A stretch of 5,795 nt of DNA from an uncultured Lautropia sp. (GTDB lineage Bacteria; Pseudomonadota; Gammaproteobacteria; Burkholderiales; Burkholderiaceae_E), in the NCBI GenBank assembly GCA_938046755.1, contig CALIXC010000040.1:1-5795 (forward strand). The letters run 5' to 3'. The translations under genes and the position numbers were made by a program. Shown in pieces: positions 5,101-5,795 of this stretch (its first letter is position 1; each line of letters begins with the position of its first letter). The notes beneath the pieces were generated by a model. The model searched no databases. It saw only the letters and a list, made by a program, of their open reading frames with translations, and was not told the DNA's origin.

Positions 5101-5270
5101 GGAAAATCAGCTGTCTACATCAGGCATGACGCTGGAATCAATCCTCATGCGCATCTCGCGGGCTGCCTTGGGTCTGTTGCTTGCAAGAATGGATCCAGTC
5201 GTTTGGTCATGACATGAGTCTTCCGCTGTGCAGCTCCAGTGCAATGATGGCAGATCGTGCGCTTTGTCGC

Positions 5271-5317
5271 CACCAGCCCGCCTGTCGGGATCCGTTCACT
5301 TCGGCGGGCTCCTGGTG
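5271..5317. repeat. long inverted repeat upstream of ftsY
   Basis: AGCCCGCC (5275-5282) pairs perfectly with GGCGGGCT (5303-5310) around a 20-nt loop. The outer CACC (5271-5274) pairs with GGTG (5314-5317) past a 3-nt bulge. This gives 12 base pairs in total, mostly G-C. No T-run follows on either strand, so it is not a classical terminator. It sits about 30 bp upstream of the candidate ftsY -10 element, where a regulator site or structured DNA is possible. Confidence 0.55.
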
Positions 5318-5346
5318 CCCGGACGGCTGGCGGGGCAGACAGGCTC

Positions 5347-5352
5347 TAGAAT
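5347..5352 (+). promoter_or_regulatory. candidate -10 element of the ftsY promoter (TAGAAT)
   Basis: TAGAAT matches TATAAT at 5/6 positions and would start transcription near 5359, about 22 nt before the ftsY ATG. No good -35 hexamer was found at 16-18 bp, so the call is tentative. Confidence 0.35.
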
Positions 5353-5369
5353 TGGAACAGACTCACACT

Positions 5370-5374
5370 GGAAG
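5370..5374 (+). promoter_or_regulatory. ribosome binding site of ftsY (GGAAG)
   Basis: GGAAG ends 6 nt before ATG 5381, supporting this as the ftsY start. The 'MFGFFRRKK' N-terminus also fits the family. Confidence 0.6.
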
Positions 5375-5380
5375 CACGAC

Positions 5381-5795
5381 ATGTTCGGTTTTTTCCGTCG
5401 CAAGAAGAAAGAGAAGGAAGATGCAGCCGCAGCCCAGGCCGCTGCGGCCGAGTTTGCGGCCACTGAAGAGGCTGCGGCTGCGCCGGCCGAGGTCTCTGTC
5501 TCCTTGCCAGAAGCAGGCCTGGACGACATTCCGACGCTGACGGCCGAGGTGCCGGAGGCGGTGGTGTCCACACCGGAGGCGATGTCCCCCGCATCAGAGA
5601 CAGTGGCGTCCACATCGGAGGCGATGTCCTCCGCATCGGAAACGGTGGCGTCCGTTCCGGCGATGTCCGTGGACGGGGGTGCGTCGGCAACCAGCGAGAC
5701 CACGGTCTATGGCGAGAGCGAGATCGTGCCGCCCACGCAGGCCATGCCGGAGGCGGTGCGGCCGGCGCGGGCCAGCTGGTTCGCGCGACTGCGCG
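5381..5795 (+). CDS. ftsY: signal recognition particle receptor FtsY, N-terminal part (partial)
   Basis: FtsY is the membrane-associated GTPase that receives SRP-ribosome complexes and hands them to the Sec translocon. The visible 138 codons comprise the basic, membrane-binding start 'MFGFFRRKKKEKE' (1-13). They continue with a long Ala/Glu/Ser/Thr-rich acidic A domain (about 14-130) and the first residues of the N domain, 'SWFARLR' (132-138), matching the 'F-x-x-L-x-x-G-L' opening of FtsY NG domains. The GTPase domain lies beyond the right edge. Residues 62-96 contain a tandem duplication. Identification rests on the N-terminus, the acidic A domain, the 'WFARLR' junction and the divergent position next to rsmD, a known conserved arrangement. 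It is low-complexity and fast-evolving, so the call depends partly on context. Confidence 0.87.
   Translation, partial: MFGFFRRKKKEKEDAAAAQAAAAEFAATEEAAAAPAEVSVSLPEAGLDDIPTLTAEVPEAVVSTPEAMSPASETVASTSEAMSSASETVASVPAMSVDGGASATSETTVYGESEIVPPTQAMPEAVRPARASWFARLR
5564..5668 (+). repeat. 42-bp tandem repeat inside ftsY (about 2.5 copies)
   Basis: Two full 42-bp units, 5564-5605 and 5606-5647, encode (V/A)ST(P/S)EAMS(P/S)ASETV. A partial third copy (5648-5668, ASVPAMS) lacks the Glu codon. The units are in frame and highly similar at the DNA level, which points to recent slippage or duplication in the acidic linker of FtsY. Confidence 0.85.

Larger units (their letters stand above)
5101..5380. other. 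divergent intergenic region rsmD-ftsY
   Basis: This 280-bp region should carry promoters for both the leftward rsmD operon and rightward ftsY. It holds the palindrome GTCATGAC at 5206-5213, a strong inverted repeat at 5271-5317, and a -10-like TAGAAT at 5347-5352. For rsmD, only a weak pair (TTGATT 16 bp from TGTAGA on the minus strand, within 5115-5142) was seen and it is not called as a promoter. There is no supported gene. Confidence 0.55.

Overview
The window looks like a high-GC betaproteobacterial chromosome, probably Burkholderiales. This rests on the block rsmD-coaD-ferredoxin read leftward, with ftsY diverging to the right. That arrangement is typical of Beta- and some Gammaproteobacteria, and the CoaD has an 'ITGTLVREIA' motif of the kind seen in betaproteobacterial CoaD. 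I cannot name a genus from this much sequence.

Left part (1-2273), defence/accessory segment, all main genes on the minus strand. Positions 1-409 hold the 5' end of a CRISPR-associated cas3 (HD nuclease domain, most like type I-C), which runs off the left edge. Upstream of it is a 275-bp spacer (410-684) with several inverted repeats and an uncharacterised small plus-strand ORF that overlaps the cas3 start. Next comes a complete hipBA type II toxin-antitoxin pair: antitoxin HipB 1950-2273 and Ser/Thr kinase toxin HipA 685-1950. The stop and start codons overlap, and a good sigma70-type promoter lies upstream at 2309-2337.

Middle (2274-3710). A 465-bp non-coding stretch, AT-richer near hipB and strongly pyrimidine-rich on the plus strand closer to the next gene, precedes a plus-strand arginase with all metal and substrate residues in place. 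Its 3' end overlaps the convergent ferredoxin gene by 11 bp.

Right part (3700-5795), housekeeping. The minus-strand genes rsmD (16S rRNA m2G966 methyltransferase), coaD (phosphopantetheine adenylyltransferase, CoA synthesis) and a 2[4Fe-4S] ferredoxin of the YfhL/Alvin type form a tightly overlapping operon. A 280-bp divergent intergenic region with a strong inverted repeat separates it from ftsY (SRP receptor). Only the acidic A domain of ftsY is in the window, and it carries a 42-bp tandem duplication.

How the parts fit: the left segment reads as a defence module (CRISPR interference nuclease plus a HipBA toxin-antitoxin) placed beside conserved housekeeping genes. The arginase sits at the junction. 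No CRISPR array, tRNA, rRNA or insertion sequence is visible in the window.
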